NCBI GenBank assembly: GCA_964019135.1
Contig: OZ025255.1
Coordinates: forward strand, 39,772,811 to 39,836,810
DNA length: 64,000 nt
Source: Arenicola marina
Taxonomy: Eukaryota; Annelida; Polychaeta; Arenicolidae
Reading direction: 5' to 3'
This document shows positions 23,006-34,027 of this stretch, piece by piece. Below the pieces are notes generated by a model. That model saw nothing but the letters and a program-made list of their open reading frames with translations, was not told the origin of the DNA and did not search any database. A program made the position numbers and the translations under genes. The stretch's first letter is position 1. Every line of letters starts with the position of its first letter.

Positions 23006-23432
23006 GAGACATGCGCATTCTGCGCACTCGTAAACACGCAAACTGAGAAACAGGCTCCGCATGTCGTGTCATCCTTGTCAGGCCTGAGCGCTAGTGTGTC
23101 CACCGTCCGATACAGTAATCCTTTTCCGTCTGGGCTTAGTGTAAAAGACGAAACGAAACCAAAGATATATATAGAAAGAGTCTCGATCTGCGCTTGACCC
23201 CCACTAGAACTTGTCGACACCTCGCGAACCCTCCAACCCCCACTGATTTACTGTGTCTGTCAAAGGGAGTAGGGCCATAATTTTTCGTCCTTGCACTGGC
23301 GGGCATGTCGGACCCCCCGCCCCCCACCCACCGCCGGGGGGAGGGGGTACTATGCAAATCTGCTTGACTGAATGTCTCGGCCGTGCATCCCGAGGATTTC
23401 GAAGTTTGGGCGCCAAAGCTGAGCGTACGTTT

Positions 23433-26001
23433 GTGGGGGCCTTGTTTTTTTTTGTTTTTTTTTTTATATAATAATATTTATAATATAAAAGTTTATTCAC
23501 AAAGAGAAATATAGTACACGCAGGTGGTATAGCACGTTGATGGTACATACATTATAACTACTATTTTGTGTTTGCTAGATTACTTTCTATATTCTACGGA
23601 TAGTTGCTTTAGTAGCGTTATGGTATCTTGCTGTTTAATCGTGTTTGCATACAGTGATGCCCTTGATGCTAGTTCGTGAGTAAAAAACCTTATAGAATTC
23701 TCCCAAAGACGTGGTTTGTCATCATTGACAGACACTAACCATTCTTTATATAATAAATATGCTACAAATGTTACTACCAGATCTTCAGTTTTATTCTCGC
23801 GGCCCACATATATATCCTGGAGCTGTACTGGCTTAATCAAACGACTCAGGACAGACCACCCCTTCCTCGCGTGACAACATTGAAATAGGAGGTGTGGTAT
23901 GTCTTGGGGGCTGACTCCAGGGCACAAGTCGCAGTTGGCTGACTCGCGTTTGCCCCACTTCTTAAGATTGGCGTTACATGGTAGTAAATTATGCAGTATC
24001 TTGTAATTAAACTCAGCCAATTTCAGGATTTGACATTTTGATATTTTCGTCCTATACGTTCTCGAAAAGTCAAAATCTACATTTAGAGATAACAAATGTT
24101 TCAGTTTTTGCTCAGAAACTGGTCTTTCTATTTTAAGGTCTAAAAGCCGGTTATAATAAGGGTTGCTTTTCTCTTCGATTTCATGGTATCGTTCCCTTAC
24201 TCTATACAATTCTGGGTTCCAGGTACCAATTAAATTACCGTAAGGCTTCAGGGCTTTACGCAGGATGACGCATTCCGCTACGAAGTTCCGCTTATCATCT
24301 AGGATATTGTAAATGTAGTCAGAGCCTAATTTTCCATTGACAAAGCGCAGTTGCCCAACAAAGAGTATATTGTTCTTGACAAATGTTGAAAAGTATAAAT
24401 GCTCTAGACCTTTACGGTTTCCGTATTTAAAAAATCTATTTCCCCACAAGCAGTGGTCAAGTATGTCCTCCTTTGATTCTGGGGGTTTTACTGACCGAGA
24501 CTTTGAAAAGGCGTGGATGACAGCCCTGTAAAAAGTCGAGCATTGGTCTAATACAGGGAACTGACTTAAAACTTGAACAGAAAGATGTACTAGCGTGTTA
24601 TCTGTTACAAAAGGATGCAGACGTTGTCTGGCTAAAAAGGCCCAGTCGGCATTGCTATGTGCACTTAATATTCTGAATACCCACACCGCTTTCAGCGACA
24701 TAAAGAAACATTCCATATCGATCATACCTAAGCCACCTCTATCAATTGGCGCTACTAAAACATTTCGTCTAATCCTGTCGCTTCGTCCCCATAGGAAATT
24801 AAAAAAGATAGTATTTATACGTTTAACTATGTTAGGAGGTACATCGCAAACGCTTGACAATAGGTTCAATTTCGAAACACACATTGTTTTAATGACAGTG
24901 ACTTTGCCAAATAAAGTTAAATTCCGTGCTCTCCATTTCATTATTTCTTTCTCGATTGCTTTCAATTTGCTTTCCCAATTTAGCATTGTACATTTTTCAT
25001 GATCTTGGCCTACAAAGATACCCAGACATTTTAGCGGTTCGTTTGTGAACCGTATACCGCTGATTACGGATTGACTGGTTACCTGTCCTACACAAATCCC
25101 GATCGTCTTATCGATGTTTAGACGTAATCCAGCAACGTCCCCGAACCTCTCTATACTTGACAATAGGCGGGGAATCTTTTGCACATCTTGTATGAAGACA
25201 ATGCAATCATCTGCATACTGACTGAGTATAACATTTCGGCTTTCGTCTATATATGTTATGGTTACACCCCTCACTTCCTGTTTTAGTGACAAGGACATCA
25301 TTTCAAGTGATAACATGAACAGTAGGGCTGACAGTGGACAACCTTGGCGTATACCGCGCGACATATCGAACGATTCTGATAGGTACCCGCTATTCTTTAC
25401 TTGCATAAGAGGTTTTTCATATATCGTACTTATCGCCTTGACAAAATTTGGACCAAAATTACACTTTTCCAACAATTTTAACATAAACTTCCATTCCAAA
25501 GAGTCAAAAGCCTTTTTGAAATCTAAGGAGAGGACATAGCCCCTTTCACGTTTTTCTTCTAAATATTCGATGACGTCTTGCACCATTCTTATGTTATATC
25601 CTATAAAGCGTTTCTTTGCATAGCCTGTCTGGTCATGGCTAATCAATTTACCTAACACTACATGTATTCGATGCGCTAAGGCAAAGGCTAGAATTTTGTA
25701 ATCAGTATTTGACAAAGAGATGGGCCGATAGTTTGAAAGCTCCTCCCTTTCCCCTTTCTGGTATATAAGCGCGAGGACGCACTGTCTCTGGGTATACGGT
25801 AATACTCCACCGGTCAACGCCTCATTGAATGTACTTACAAGCAACGTTTTTATGTGAGGCCAAAAGGCTTGATAGAACTCAGAACTCAGTCCATCTAGGC
25901 CTGGGGACTTGTTTACTTTCAGGTGATGCACAGCATCAGAGCATTCACTTTCAGTGAGTGGTAATTCACAATCGTCTCTTTCGCTTTTCGTGGGGGCCTT
26001 G
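23433..26001 (-). mobile_element. 5'-truncated LINE insertion with 13-bp TSD
   Basis: GTGGGGGCCTTGT occurs at 23433-23445 and 25989-26001, directly flanking the insert. On the minus strand the insert ends in an A-rich tail (plus-strand T run at 23445-23465) preceded by AATAAA near 23493. It starts mid-ORF, so it is 5' truncated and lacks the endonuclease. Together these are the marks of target-primed reverse transcription. Confidence 0.92.
23580..25988 (-). CDS. LINE reverse transcriptase (L1/Tx1-like), 5' truncated, open
   Basis: One uninterrupted frame of about 800 codons. The open frame extends to 26009, but its first residues come from flanking target DNA; element-derived codons start near 25988. 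RT motifs in order: NKSPGLDGL, NYRPISLSNTDYKI, DQTGYAKKRFIG, LDFKKAFDSLEW (first catalytic Asp), RGIRQGCPLS and YADD. Near the C-terminus there is a Cys/His cluster (NCDLCPGVSPQDIPHLLFQC), as in L1 and Tx1 ORF2. It would copy its RNA at the target site. Lack of the endonuclease and N-terminus makes this copy inactive alone, but the absence of stops shows it is young. Confidence 0.93.
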   Translation of the reverse strand, partial: KSERDDCELPLTESECSDAVHHLKVNKSPGLDGLSSEFYQAFWPHIKTLLVSTFNEALTGGVLPYTQRQCVLALIYQKGEREELSNYRPISLSNTDYKILAFALAHRIHVVLGKLISHDQTGYAKKRFIGYNIRMVQDVIEYLEEKRERGYVLSLDFKKAFDSLEWKFMLKLLEKCNFGPNFVKAISTIYEKPLMQVKNSGYLSESFDMSRGIRQGCPLSALLFMLSLEMMSLSLKQEVRGVTITYIDESRNVILSQYADDCIVFIQDVQKIPRLLSSIERFGDVAGLRLNIDKTIGICVGQVTSQSVISGIRFTNEPLKCLGIFVGQDHEKCTMLNWESKLKAIEKEIMKWRARNLTLFGKVTVIKTMCVSKLNLLSSVCDVPPNIVKRINTIFFNFLWGRSDRIRRNVLVAPIDRGGLGMIDMECFFMSLKAVWVFRILSAHSNADWAFLARQRLHPFVTDNTLVHLSVQVLSQFPVLDQCSTFYRAVIHAFSKSRSVKPPESKEDILDHCLWGNRFFKYGNRKGLEHLYFSTFVKNNILFVGQLRFVNGKLGSDYIYNILDDKRNFVAECVILRKALKPYGNLIGTWNPELYRVRERYHEIEEKSNPYYNRLLDLKIERPVSEQKLKHLLSLNVDFDFSRTYRTKISKCQILKLAEFNYKILHNLLPCNANLKKWGKRESANCDLCPGVSPQDIPHLLFQCCHARKGWSVLSRLIKPVQLQDIYVGRENKTEDLVVTFVAYLLYKEWLVSVNDDKPRLWENSIRFFTHELASRASLYANTIKQQDTITLLKQLSVEYRK

Positions 26002-26265
26002 TGTGTCATCCGGGTTTCATGTGTCCCTCGCCTGGCGATTTGGGTCAGCGATTAGAGATTAGCGGTCAGGGGTTTAGGATTCGGAGTGAGGGATTAGGGG
26101 TGAGGGATTGAGATGAGGGTTAAGAGTTAGGGCCTGTGGATAGGGCCGACGGCTTAAGGATAGGAGTTCGGCGCCACGAGACACATGAGATCAGGAGGAC
26201 ACATACGTTCTCACCAGCGCTTATGTACGATCACTGTTCCCCTACCCGGAACCGTCAGTCAAGGC

Positions 26266-26267
26266 CA

Positions 26268-26299
<32 letters not shown>

Positions 26300-26300
26300 C
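26266..26300. repeat. CGCA microsatellite
   Basis: About eight CACG tetranucleotide repeats. Confidence 0.9.
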
Positions 26301-26301
26301 C

Positions 26302-26545
26302 GTCTAGCTAGTCTAGTAGGGGGTGATACGAGGTTTGGAGTGGTTATGTAGGGGGTGGTGTGAGATTTGGGGTGGTTATGTAGGGGGTGATGCGATGTCT
26401 GGGGTACCGAGGCAGCCAAGACTAGCGAGAAACAACAGGGGAAGGATTAGCTAGTCTAGTCAGGGGTGGTACGAGGTTTTGGATGGTTATGTAGGGGGTG
26501 GTGAGAAGTCTGGGGTACCGAGATAGCTAAAACTAGCGAGTAATG
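26302..26545. repeat. 118-bp tandem repeat, about two units
   Basis: GTCTGGGGTACCGAG recurs at about 26392 and 26509; TAGTCTAGT blocks at 26312 and 26451. Related to 22825-23005. Confidence 0.75.
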
Positions 26546-29420
26546 ACGGAAGCCGGTTGAGGTATAAAAAGGTTGAGAATTTGGGAAAACGAGAGTTGTT
26601 GGTCAGGGAGTTATTTGGATGGAGTTAAAAATTGGCTGATTGGATATTTTTCTGATATATACGCATGCTTGGAAGTAAACAGATACGATGAAATAAAGGA
26701 AAGAAGAGTGGACTTACGTGTGTTATCATCAGTCGATAAAAGGAGAACGAAACGGTTATGCGAGAGAAATGTTACATTATCAAGGTTAACAGGGTGTTTT
26801 CTCTAAACAAAAACCCACTTTATGCAGATTTGTCCAAAAACCCACTTTGTGCCTATAATCCCAGTCCCGCCGACCACTTCCGGCCATTTAGAGGTTACCG
26901 TTTAGGCATACAGCATAATTTGTAGTGGCGTCAATTCAATATCAACTATGACCTTACCTGCTTACGGCCTGCGACTTTTTGTTTGAATCATTGAGTAACA
27001 ACCTACCCAATTAGTACAGCTATCGCCGGCTGATTCTTGACACCTCATCCGGTCGTTTCCAACGAGCCTGTTATACCATAGAAACCCAGTGTCTTCTATT
27101 ATATCGGAGCAAAAAATGTCACTTGGTTTATTTCGCCCATGAGAGGCATAATGTTGGAGATGTACTGTCCTGCCATTTGGTTTCACAGTGCTGCGATGCC
27201 CCCTTCCCCAGATAATAACTCTGTTAACAATGTTAAAAGGCAGAAAACGACAGCGATATCAAAAGCTTGAAGTCGTTTCCACACAAAAATCCACTTTCAC
27301 ACATAAGATGCCCCAGTTTGACTAAAAGAGTGCCTCAACATATCTTGTTATTTCTTCCATATGATAGATCGATGTTTATTTATACACTTTTGAATGTTCT
27401 TCTTAGAAACTATTGCTGCATTAATGACACAAAACTCTTCATATCGATAACAACAATTAAATTACGCATAAATCAGCATATTATATACAATACGTCAACG
27501 CAAACCATATAATAGGGATCCAGTCATTTAATATACAGGAAACGATGAATGAAATCCGAAAACAAGTAATAGTGGCAACACAAAGGTTACACATAGGTCC
27601 TTGTCTCAAAAGAGACATGCAATCTCAAATGGTTACTACATCATGGAAATTGTAATACTAATTACAATACTAATAACAAAGATAGTCTGGCACAGTATCC
27701 ATTTACAACAGGCATCGGAAATTTCATCAACTATAGCAATACAGACGTAATAAAAAAGGATGCCTGTGGTAGCGAAGGGTTATTCCATGCCCTACGTTTT
27801 TAACCAAGGCCATTTTTTTCTAGGATATATGACAGTTATTCAAACAACACCTTTAGGTACCTCCAAACCAAGTCGCATAATTAAGTCTTCCTTTTGTAAA
27901 TGCTATAGCGCATTTGCCCGAGTGATTGTTATATAATGTGGAGAATAATGTCGTGAATGACCTTATTATAATACGCTTGCGTTCAATAGCATTTAAAATG
28001 AACGGCCACTATTTCATAAAAAATTATCACTGACAATATGGCCTCTGAAAGGCTGCATGTCGTAGTCCTTTACATATAACGGCCACTTTTTCCAGTTACA
28101 AAAGCGACCATCAGAGAGGCGTTGTAGTGAAGAAATAATGTTACATATTTATATGTGTAACAATATGACATTAGCGGAATATATAATATAGCACAACATA
28201 AGGGAAGCTATATTTTCATACAATCAACTACACGAGAAGGTACAAGTACAAAAATGCATCTGCCCATAAAATACACATGACCTCATAACATATCATACGT
28301 ATTTTTAAACTCGCGAATGCCCTGGTTTTCCTATGTAATAGCACCATGCCTTTCGAACAACGTGCGACACGACAGAAGAAAAATACGGTTGAGTTGCTTA
28401 GAAACGGTTAAAAGTACACGCGCATGCATCACATGCATCCCTACCACATAACGTTAATTTCAAACAGGCTAAACTTCTATGAAATTTGCTTCATGAAATA
28501 GTTCTCTCCTCGGTTTTACAGCCTAGCCAACATTTGAAGGCGCTACCCATTGGGGCACAGGGTGATCCCACGAGCGTGTCGGATATCTGTGTTACATCCA
28601 TTGAAGTGTTTTAGCCCATTAGCACGACGCCCTCTCCCATCGCACATGGCCAATAGCGTAACATCACGACGCACCACCCCTTAAACTGCACACGAAACTT
28701 TTATGGTCATAAACGGTCATGACCTATCATGATCTTTACTTACTGATCAGAGGATAAGGACTCAAAGAATTGTCAAAAACAACTATGAAAGAAATATACA
28801 TTGAACCAGTTTGAAAAAAAAAGCACTTTGTCTTCAATTTTCAAGTTTTTAACCTGAAATAGTTTCTTCTGTCGTCTTTCTACGTTTACTTCCGCTAAAC
28901 ATGTCAGTGAATTAAACAGTGTGCGCATGAAGAGGAAATTGCGCCAACAAAATCCCCAGACAGGTTGTAGGAAGCCCTCTACCCATGACCTGTTGGTTAG
29001 AAGATTAGCCGGCTTAACAATTAAGCTAGAAAGGCCCCACGCCATACGTGGTGGGCCATTCCCTCTCGCACGAGACCCAGCTATCCCCTCCTTCCGGATG
29101 ATAGATCCTCCTAAGAATTCAAATCGATACCGAAAGCCTTCATGTCACGCTTGCATCCTGAAACATCCTGAAACCTGAGCTTTAGCCGTCCAGTTGGCCT
29201 TTGCCGGCGGCAAGCTCGTCACACACATGTCCTTATAGACAGTCAATACCTGTATTTTGAGTTGGTGTGTTCGCCATCCACATATTACACTGAGAAACAT
29301 CAGTAAGCACCTTGCCATCAGGAAGGAAACGAGAGGGGGTACCTACACTATGGAATTAAAATACATCTGGAATACTTGATAACGTAAATGTAAAACAAAA
29401 CATAGAGGATAAATAGATTG
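26546..29420. other. Largely non-coding; one weak exon candidate
   Basis: AT-rich sequence without long frames. The only exon-like segment is 26966-27190 on the minus strand: acceptor GGGGGCATCGCAG, donor GGCC/GTAAGC, frame open throughout, with HLQHYASHGRNKPSDIF and four cysteines. I recognise no domain and find no partner exon. Confidence 0.3.
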
Positions 29421-29585
29421 ACATTAGCCCCAGTTCTGTGGCTGTATGACGGGCAAAAATCTGACAGGGCCCGTCTACAGCCACAAAGCCAGCCAAATAG
29501 TTTACCCTTGAACGCCTTAGGTTGCCGTCAAACCGCATCTTTGTGAAACAAACTAAGCCACACTCACCGCCAAATCCAGTATTTT
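29421..29585 (+). repeat. Hairpin-containing dispersed repeat, copy 1
   Basis: Contains TTCTGTGGCTGTATGACGGG and its near reverse complement CCCGTCTACAGCCACA about 20 bp apart, then TTTACCCTTGAACGCCTTAG and GTGAAACAAACTAAG. About 85 percent identical to the reverse complement of 47779-47940. Confidence 0.8.
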
Positions 29586-30106
29586 CCAGTATTCGCATAC
29601 GGGGTCTGGCGCCGGGGGACTGTGCGTTTATAGATCAGGGTTTCCAGGGGGAAATAATAAACCGAGCGGGCCCGGTCCAAGGAAGAAAAATTCCCCTGCC
29701 GAGCGGGCATTTCACATTTTAAGCTGTTTAAACGTTTGGGCCGATTTCCGGGGTGAAACACCCCTTACTATTTTGGCGGATCTACCCCCTACCCCCACCC
29801 GCCGCAAACCCACTAAGCGGCAGATGTACAGGAGGCAGATTGCGCTGCCGCCTAGCGGAGATGCGAAGTGGAGATCGCAAGGCGCATGCGCGAAGTTATA
29901 AAAATATTGCAGAAAGGCCAGCGGAGTACGGCATGTGTATACGATTACTATTAGCTTATATTCACGAATATTTGCTTATGGATATCAATGTAAGGTATGT
30001 ATTTATAAATACTATACTGTATAGCACCCGAAGACACCAAGGTTTTAGCGTGACACCATAAACATAAGAACAAAAGGAGCCTTTATAAATTGAAATTTGT
30101 TTACAC
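29586..30106. other. Non-coding stretch upstream of LTR element
   Basis: No domain or exon signal recognised. Confidence 0.4.
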
Positions 30107-30727
30107 TGTAGGGAACCTAGAAATTAGCACTAGAGACCCCAGTGTAGCATAGTGTTTAGTTCAACCACAGCAAGTAAGTCACCCCAGGGGCGTAGGGCCA
30201 GGGTGGACGGGTGGGGAGATATCCCAAGGGAGGCATGCAGCTACTGGCCGGGAGGGTTTAAGACCGCTGACCAGCGGGGGGTCATCTGGTGTTTTAGTGC
30301 AGGCGATCGGGATCCAGAGATGCGGGCCGCGTATGTTTAGCGCTAGACTAGGCTAGGCGGGGGCGGTCAAGCTGTAGTTTATTTAGGAGGGAGCGTGGTT
30401 AAAAGATAGATTGGACGATCACGTTGCACGTGCTGGGAGTAGTATGGCAGTGGGGGAGACGGGAAGAGCTTTTTAGGGATATATAAAGGGGTGCGGGAAT
30501 GCAGAGGGGACCAGAACTTGACAACTTGAGCGGAGGGCAGAACATGACAACTTGAGCGAGAACCAGAACTTGAGAACTTGAAATAAACCTAAAGAAACAG
30601 AAACAACTTGTGTTGTGGACTTATGCGTAATAGCTCTACAACTGGTGTCAGAACTGGCGAAACGGATGTGAAAGAATGCGAAATGATTTTATATAACCCG
30701 ATAAGCGATAAAACCGAGACCACTACA
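30107..30727 (+). repeat. 5' LTR
   Basis: TG...CA ends; TATATAAA at 30480-30487; AATAAA at 30582-30587; tandem AGAACTTGACAACTTGAGCG motifs at 30511-30580. TGGTGTCAGAACTGGCG at 30642-30658 resembles a primer-binding site inside the LTR. Confidence 0.9.
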
Positions 30728-30730
30728 AAT

Positions 30731-30750
30731 GGTGTTCAGAAGTGGGATTA
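30731..30750 (+). promoter_or_regulatory. Primer-binding site
   Basis: TGGTGTTCAGAAGTGGGA three bases after the LTR end, of the type seen in many Gypsy-like elements. Confidence 0.7.
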
Positions 30751-30968
30751 GGACTTACACACGCCTGGAATACTCGGCTTTGGATTATCGCGATGGCTAC
30801 GCATGCATACCGAGACCCGGATTTCCGCACCGATGCCGGTGTAAAGATGATGAATTTACTTATCTTCACTCCAAGTTACTGAGGGTGTTTTTGGCCTTGG
30901 AATGAAGGGCCGACGCGTATGGCATTGTGGAGTTTCATATCTCGGACGAGCAGTCACGTATATATACA

Positions 30969-31541
30969 ATGGGGCCGAAAAAGGATAAGACAGCGACCGG
31001 GGCAGAGTCAAGCGGCGGAGCGACTGCTTCAGCGACCGAGCAGGATACGGCAGTCGAAATAGTGGAACTTCGCCGTCAACTGCAAGAAACTAAGCAGACG
31101 GCCGCTCTGGCTGAAACCAGAGCGGCTGAGGCGGAAAGCAGAGCTACGGACATCGGCAAACAACACGACAGAGCTGTTGAAGAGTCACGAGAGATACTAC
31201 GGGAGGCGGAGAAGGAGTTCCAGGAGACGGCCCGTTGCCGCCTTCGGGATGCTGACGCAGCCCATGAAGCCCTGTTACGTAAGGCGAGAGAGGCTGAGGA
31301 GAGGGTTAAGGTGTTGGAGGCTTTGAGCCATGTCGGCACTTCGCCGTCTGTGGAGACGCGATTTTCCCAATACCAAACCCCTTCTCCACCAGACCAGCTT
31401 TCTCCAGGAGGCGTCCCTTCGCACCGTGTGACTGGTGGCCGTTATGCAATGACACTCCCCAAGCAGATGCCGTTTGACGGGAGTAAGTCGTGGCAGAGCT
31501 TCATCCAGCCGTTCAGGTCCACCTCTGTGGCGTGTGGCTGA
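30969..31541 (+). CDS. Gag N-terminal part, charged coiled-coil type
   Basis: Chosen start is the ATG at 30969 (MGPKKDK); the open frame extends further upstream to 30927. Residues about 30-110 are rich in Glu, Arg and Ala with heptad-like spacing (VEIVELRRQLQETKQTAALA), a likely coiled coil. It ends after LPKQMPFDGSKSWQSF, a typical lead-in to the retrotransposon capsid. A frameshift and stop then interrupt it; the capsid continues in another frame from about 31585. Confidence 0.75.
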   Translation: MGPKKDKTATGAESSGGATASATEQDTAVEIVELRRQLQETKQTAALAETRAAEAESRATDIGKQHDRAVEESREILREAEKEFQETARCRLRDADAAHEALLRKAREAEERVKVLEALSHVGTSPSVETRFSQYQTPSPPDQLSPGGVPSHRVTGGRYAMTLPKQMPFDGSKSWQSFIQPFRSTSVACG

Positions 31542-31584
31542 AGGGATGAAGAGAAGCTCTTTCGCCTCCGCAGCAGCCTGAGAG

Positions 31585-32412
31585 GTGAGGCTGCTGAATA
31601 CGTCTTTGAGCAGCTTCCCGGTGACGTCATCGAGTCATATTGTCGTCTGGAGACCGCGCCGGCGGCCAGGTACAAGTGCCGCTTCCTATCTCGCGGAATT
31701 AGTGAATAGGAAGTTGGGCCCCAGTGAAAAGGTGGCTGATTTTGTCGCCGACGTGAGGCGTCTGGTCATCAAAGATTACCCGACGGCTGATCAGAGGACA
31801 GTGAAAACTATCGCTTTGAGATACTTCCTAAAGGGGCTGCCTGATCATCAGATGGCCCTCACCATAGGAATGAAAGATCCCGCCAGCATAGAGGACGTCC
31901 AGGAAGCTCTGGAGACATACAGGAGCTTCAACGATGAATCAGTGCGGAACCAACGCGTTCGGTCCGTGCAACCGCAGGTGAAGGGCAGTGATTACGTCAC
32001 CGAAAGCCGGCTCCTGGAGTTCGGTAAGCGGATAACCGAAACCATGGATGCCAAATTGGATAAAATAATGAGGCTGATCACGCCAGACGCCGGGAGGAAG
32101 GCGGCCAACAGGGGAGCTGTTTTCCGAGGTGGATATGAAAACGACAGATATGGTGTACGCCCGCCTCTGAACTCGCAACGCCCACCTGGAGTAGGATTAT
32201 CCATGGTAGAGTGTCACGAGAGGGGTCATGTCCGAAGCGCTTGCCCCACGAAGCGAGAAATCAGGCCAAACAACGCCACACAGCCAGATCAGGCAACTAA
32301 TGTCCAGGGAAACAAAGTAGGACCGATTCTACCGGCCAGGGATCGGTCCGCGAAGAAAAGGATAAACTTCAGGTGCGTCAAGAAGCATTTCAAGACATGC
32401 AAAACGCCTTAA
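31585..32412 (+). pseudogene. Gag capsid and zinc-knuckle region, frameshifted
   Basis: Continuation of gag in another frame: LVNRKLGPSEKVADFVADVR, RYFLKGLPDHQMALTIG and EDVQEALETYRSF are capsid-like. VECHERGHVRSACP is a CCHC knuckle that has lost part of its first Cys pair. The frame before about 31680 is out of register with gag. The first residues (MRLLNTSL) are therefore not a true start. Confidence 0.7.
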
Positions 32413-33170
32413 CGGGAGATGAAGTGATGGCATACCCGAATGACACCGGTATGTACATTTTGGACACGAATGCGTCAGGTACGGGGGTCGGTGCCACCCT
32501 GTCACAGATGCAATTAAGTGAGAAGGCTAGAAAGGAAGTGGAGCGGCCGGTGGCTGACGTCAAAAAGTCGCTGAGTAGGCCGGAAAGGAGATATTGCGTA
32601 ACCAGTGGTCAAGGTTGCGTGACGTGTGTCAAGAAAGACGACCAGGGGTCGTCGTTTCGTGAAATAGATGATGTAGTACCTTTGATAGTAAGGTGCGTAA
32701 ACGAAGCGAGTATATCGAGAGTAAAGGCTGATGGGCCCGGCGTTGTGCGCCCAGGCTGGAGATCAACCATTTACTGTATTCTTCTTATGTTGTTTGTCCC
32801 CGTCGTGTCGATTACACAAAGGATTTCACGTTGCAATGACGATTGCCGTGACGGAGACTGGTGTCACATGGCTTGTTTTCTGTGGTCGACGGAGCGCCGC
32901 GGGATGTGGTGTCTCGACGGGAAAGTGAACCAGGGAGTGCGGGATCAAACCTCTGGTGAGGGATGCATAGAAAACGTGAATGATGGCGGTAGTCCCCATG
33001 AGTCAGAATGCGTCGAGTGCCGTCGAATGAAGAGAGCTGGGATTCAGAGTCTGCCACAGGAACCAGGCCCACCTAAAGGGCCGGGTCCACCCTTGAGATG
33101 GGGATTAACCGATACAGCGTGTCAGCGTGTCTGCGAGTCAAGTAGCGGATCGGACACGGAAGCGAGATAG
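32373..33170 (+). pseudogene. RNase H relic and pol remnant
   Basis: Begins EAFQDMQNALTGDEVMAYPN, then MYILDTNASGTGVGATLSQ and KKSLSRPERRYCVT, the N-terminal half of a Gypsy-type RNase H with its first catalytic Asp region. Similarity stops after YCVT. The rest (to 33170) has no recognisable integrase core. The gag region runs almost directly into it, so protease and RT have been deleted. Confidence 0.7.
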
Positions 33171-33398
33171 TCCAGACGACCCGGCGTCACCGCTGCAATG
33201 AACATACTGGCCGTTGAGACCGCCAATTGGAATAGAAAGGACAATTGACTTTGGTTTAAACTCGTTTTGTTGCAACCTGTCTATGTATTGCCATATGTTT
33301 GTATCTGTATTACCGTGACTCAAAGGTAGAGTTAGATTTTTAACTTTACGTAGTATGAGAGTGTCGCCGGGAGACGACAGGTAGCTAGAGGGAGGTAG

Positions 33399-34027
33399 TG
33401 TAGGGAACCCAGAATTTAGCGTAGAGATCCCAGTGAAGCATAGAGTTTAGTTCAACCACAGCAAGTAAGTCACCCCAGGGGCGTAGGGCCAGGGTGGACG
33501 GGTGGGGAGATATCCCAAGGGAGGCATGCAGCTACTGGCCGGGAGGGTTTACGACCGCTGACCAGCGGGGGGGTCATCTGGTGTTTTAGTGCAGGCGATC
33601 GGGATCCAGAGATGCGGGCCGCGTATGTTTAGCGCTAGACTAGGCTAGGCGGGGGCGGTCAAGCTGTAGTTTATTTAGGAGGGAGGGTGGTTAAAAGATA
33701 GATTGGACGATCACGTTGCACGTTGCACGTGCTGGGAGTAGTATGGCAGCGGGGGTAGACGGGAAGAGCTTTTTAGGGATATATAAAGGGGTGCGGGAAT
33801 GCAGAGGGGACCAGAACTTGACAACTTGAGCGGAGGGCAGAACATGACAACTTGAGCGGGAACCAGAACTTGAGAACTTGAAATAAACCTAAAGAAACAG
33901 AAACAACTTGTGTTGTGGACTTATGCGTAATAGCTCTACAACTGGTGTCAGAACTGGCGAAACGGATGTGAAAGAATGCGAAATGATTTTATATAACCCG
34001 ATAAGCGATAAAACCGAGACCACTACA
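33399..34027 (+). repeat. 3' LTR
   Basis: Matches the 5' LTR with a handful of substitutions and a 6-bp duplication (CACGTTGCACGTTGCACGTG). The longest frame here (33908-34177) is not a gene. Confidence 0.9.

Larger units (their letters stand above)
30107..34027 (+). mobile_element. LTR retrotransposon with internal deletions (gag plus RNase H relic)
   Basis: Two LTRs (30107-30727 and 33399-34027) start TGTAGGGAAC and end CCACTACA, and differ at only a few positions. A primer-binding site (TGGTGTTCAGAAGTGGGA) follows the 5' LTR and a purine tract (AGAGGGAGGTAG) precedes the 3' LTR. The internal 2.7 kb encodes gag in two frames and then a fragment of RNase H; protease, nearly all RT and integrase are missing. 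The flanks TACAC and GCACT do not match, so no TSD is visible. High LTR identity argues for a recent insertion of an already defective element. Confidence 0.9.

Noticed and set aside
26040..26130. GAGGGATTAGGGGTGAGGG-like sequence as interstitial telomere repeat
   Set aside because: Too irregular; no run of TTAGGG units.
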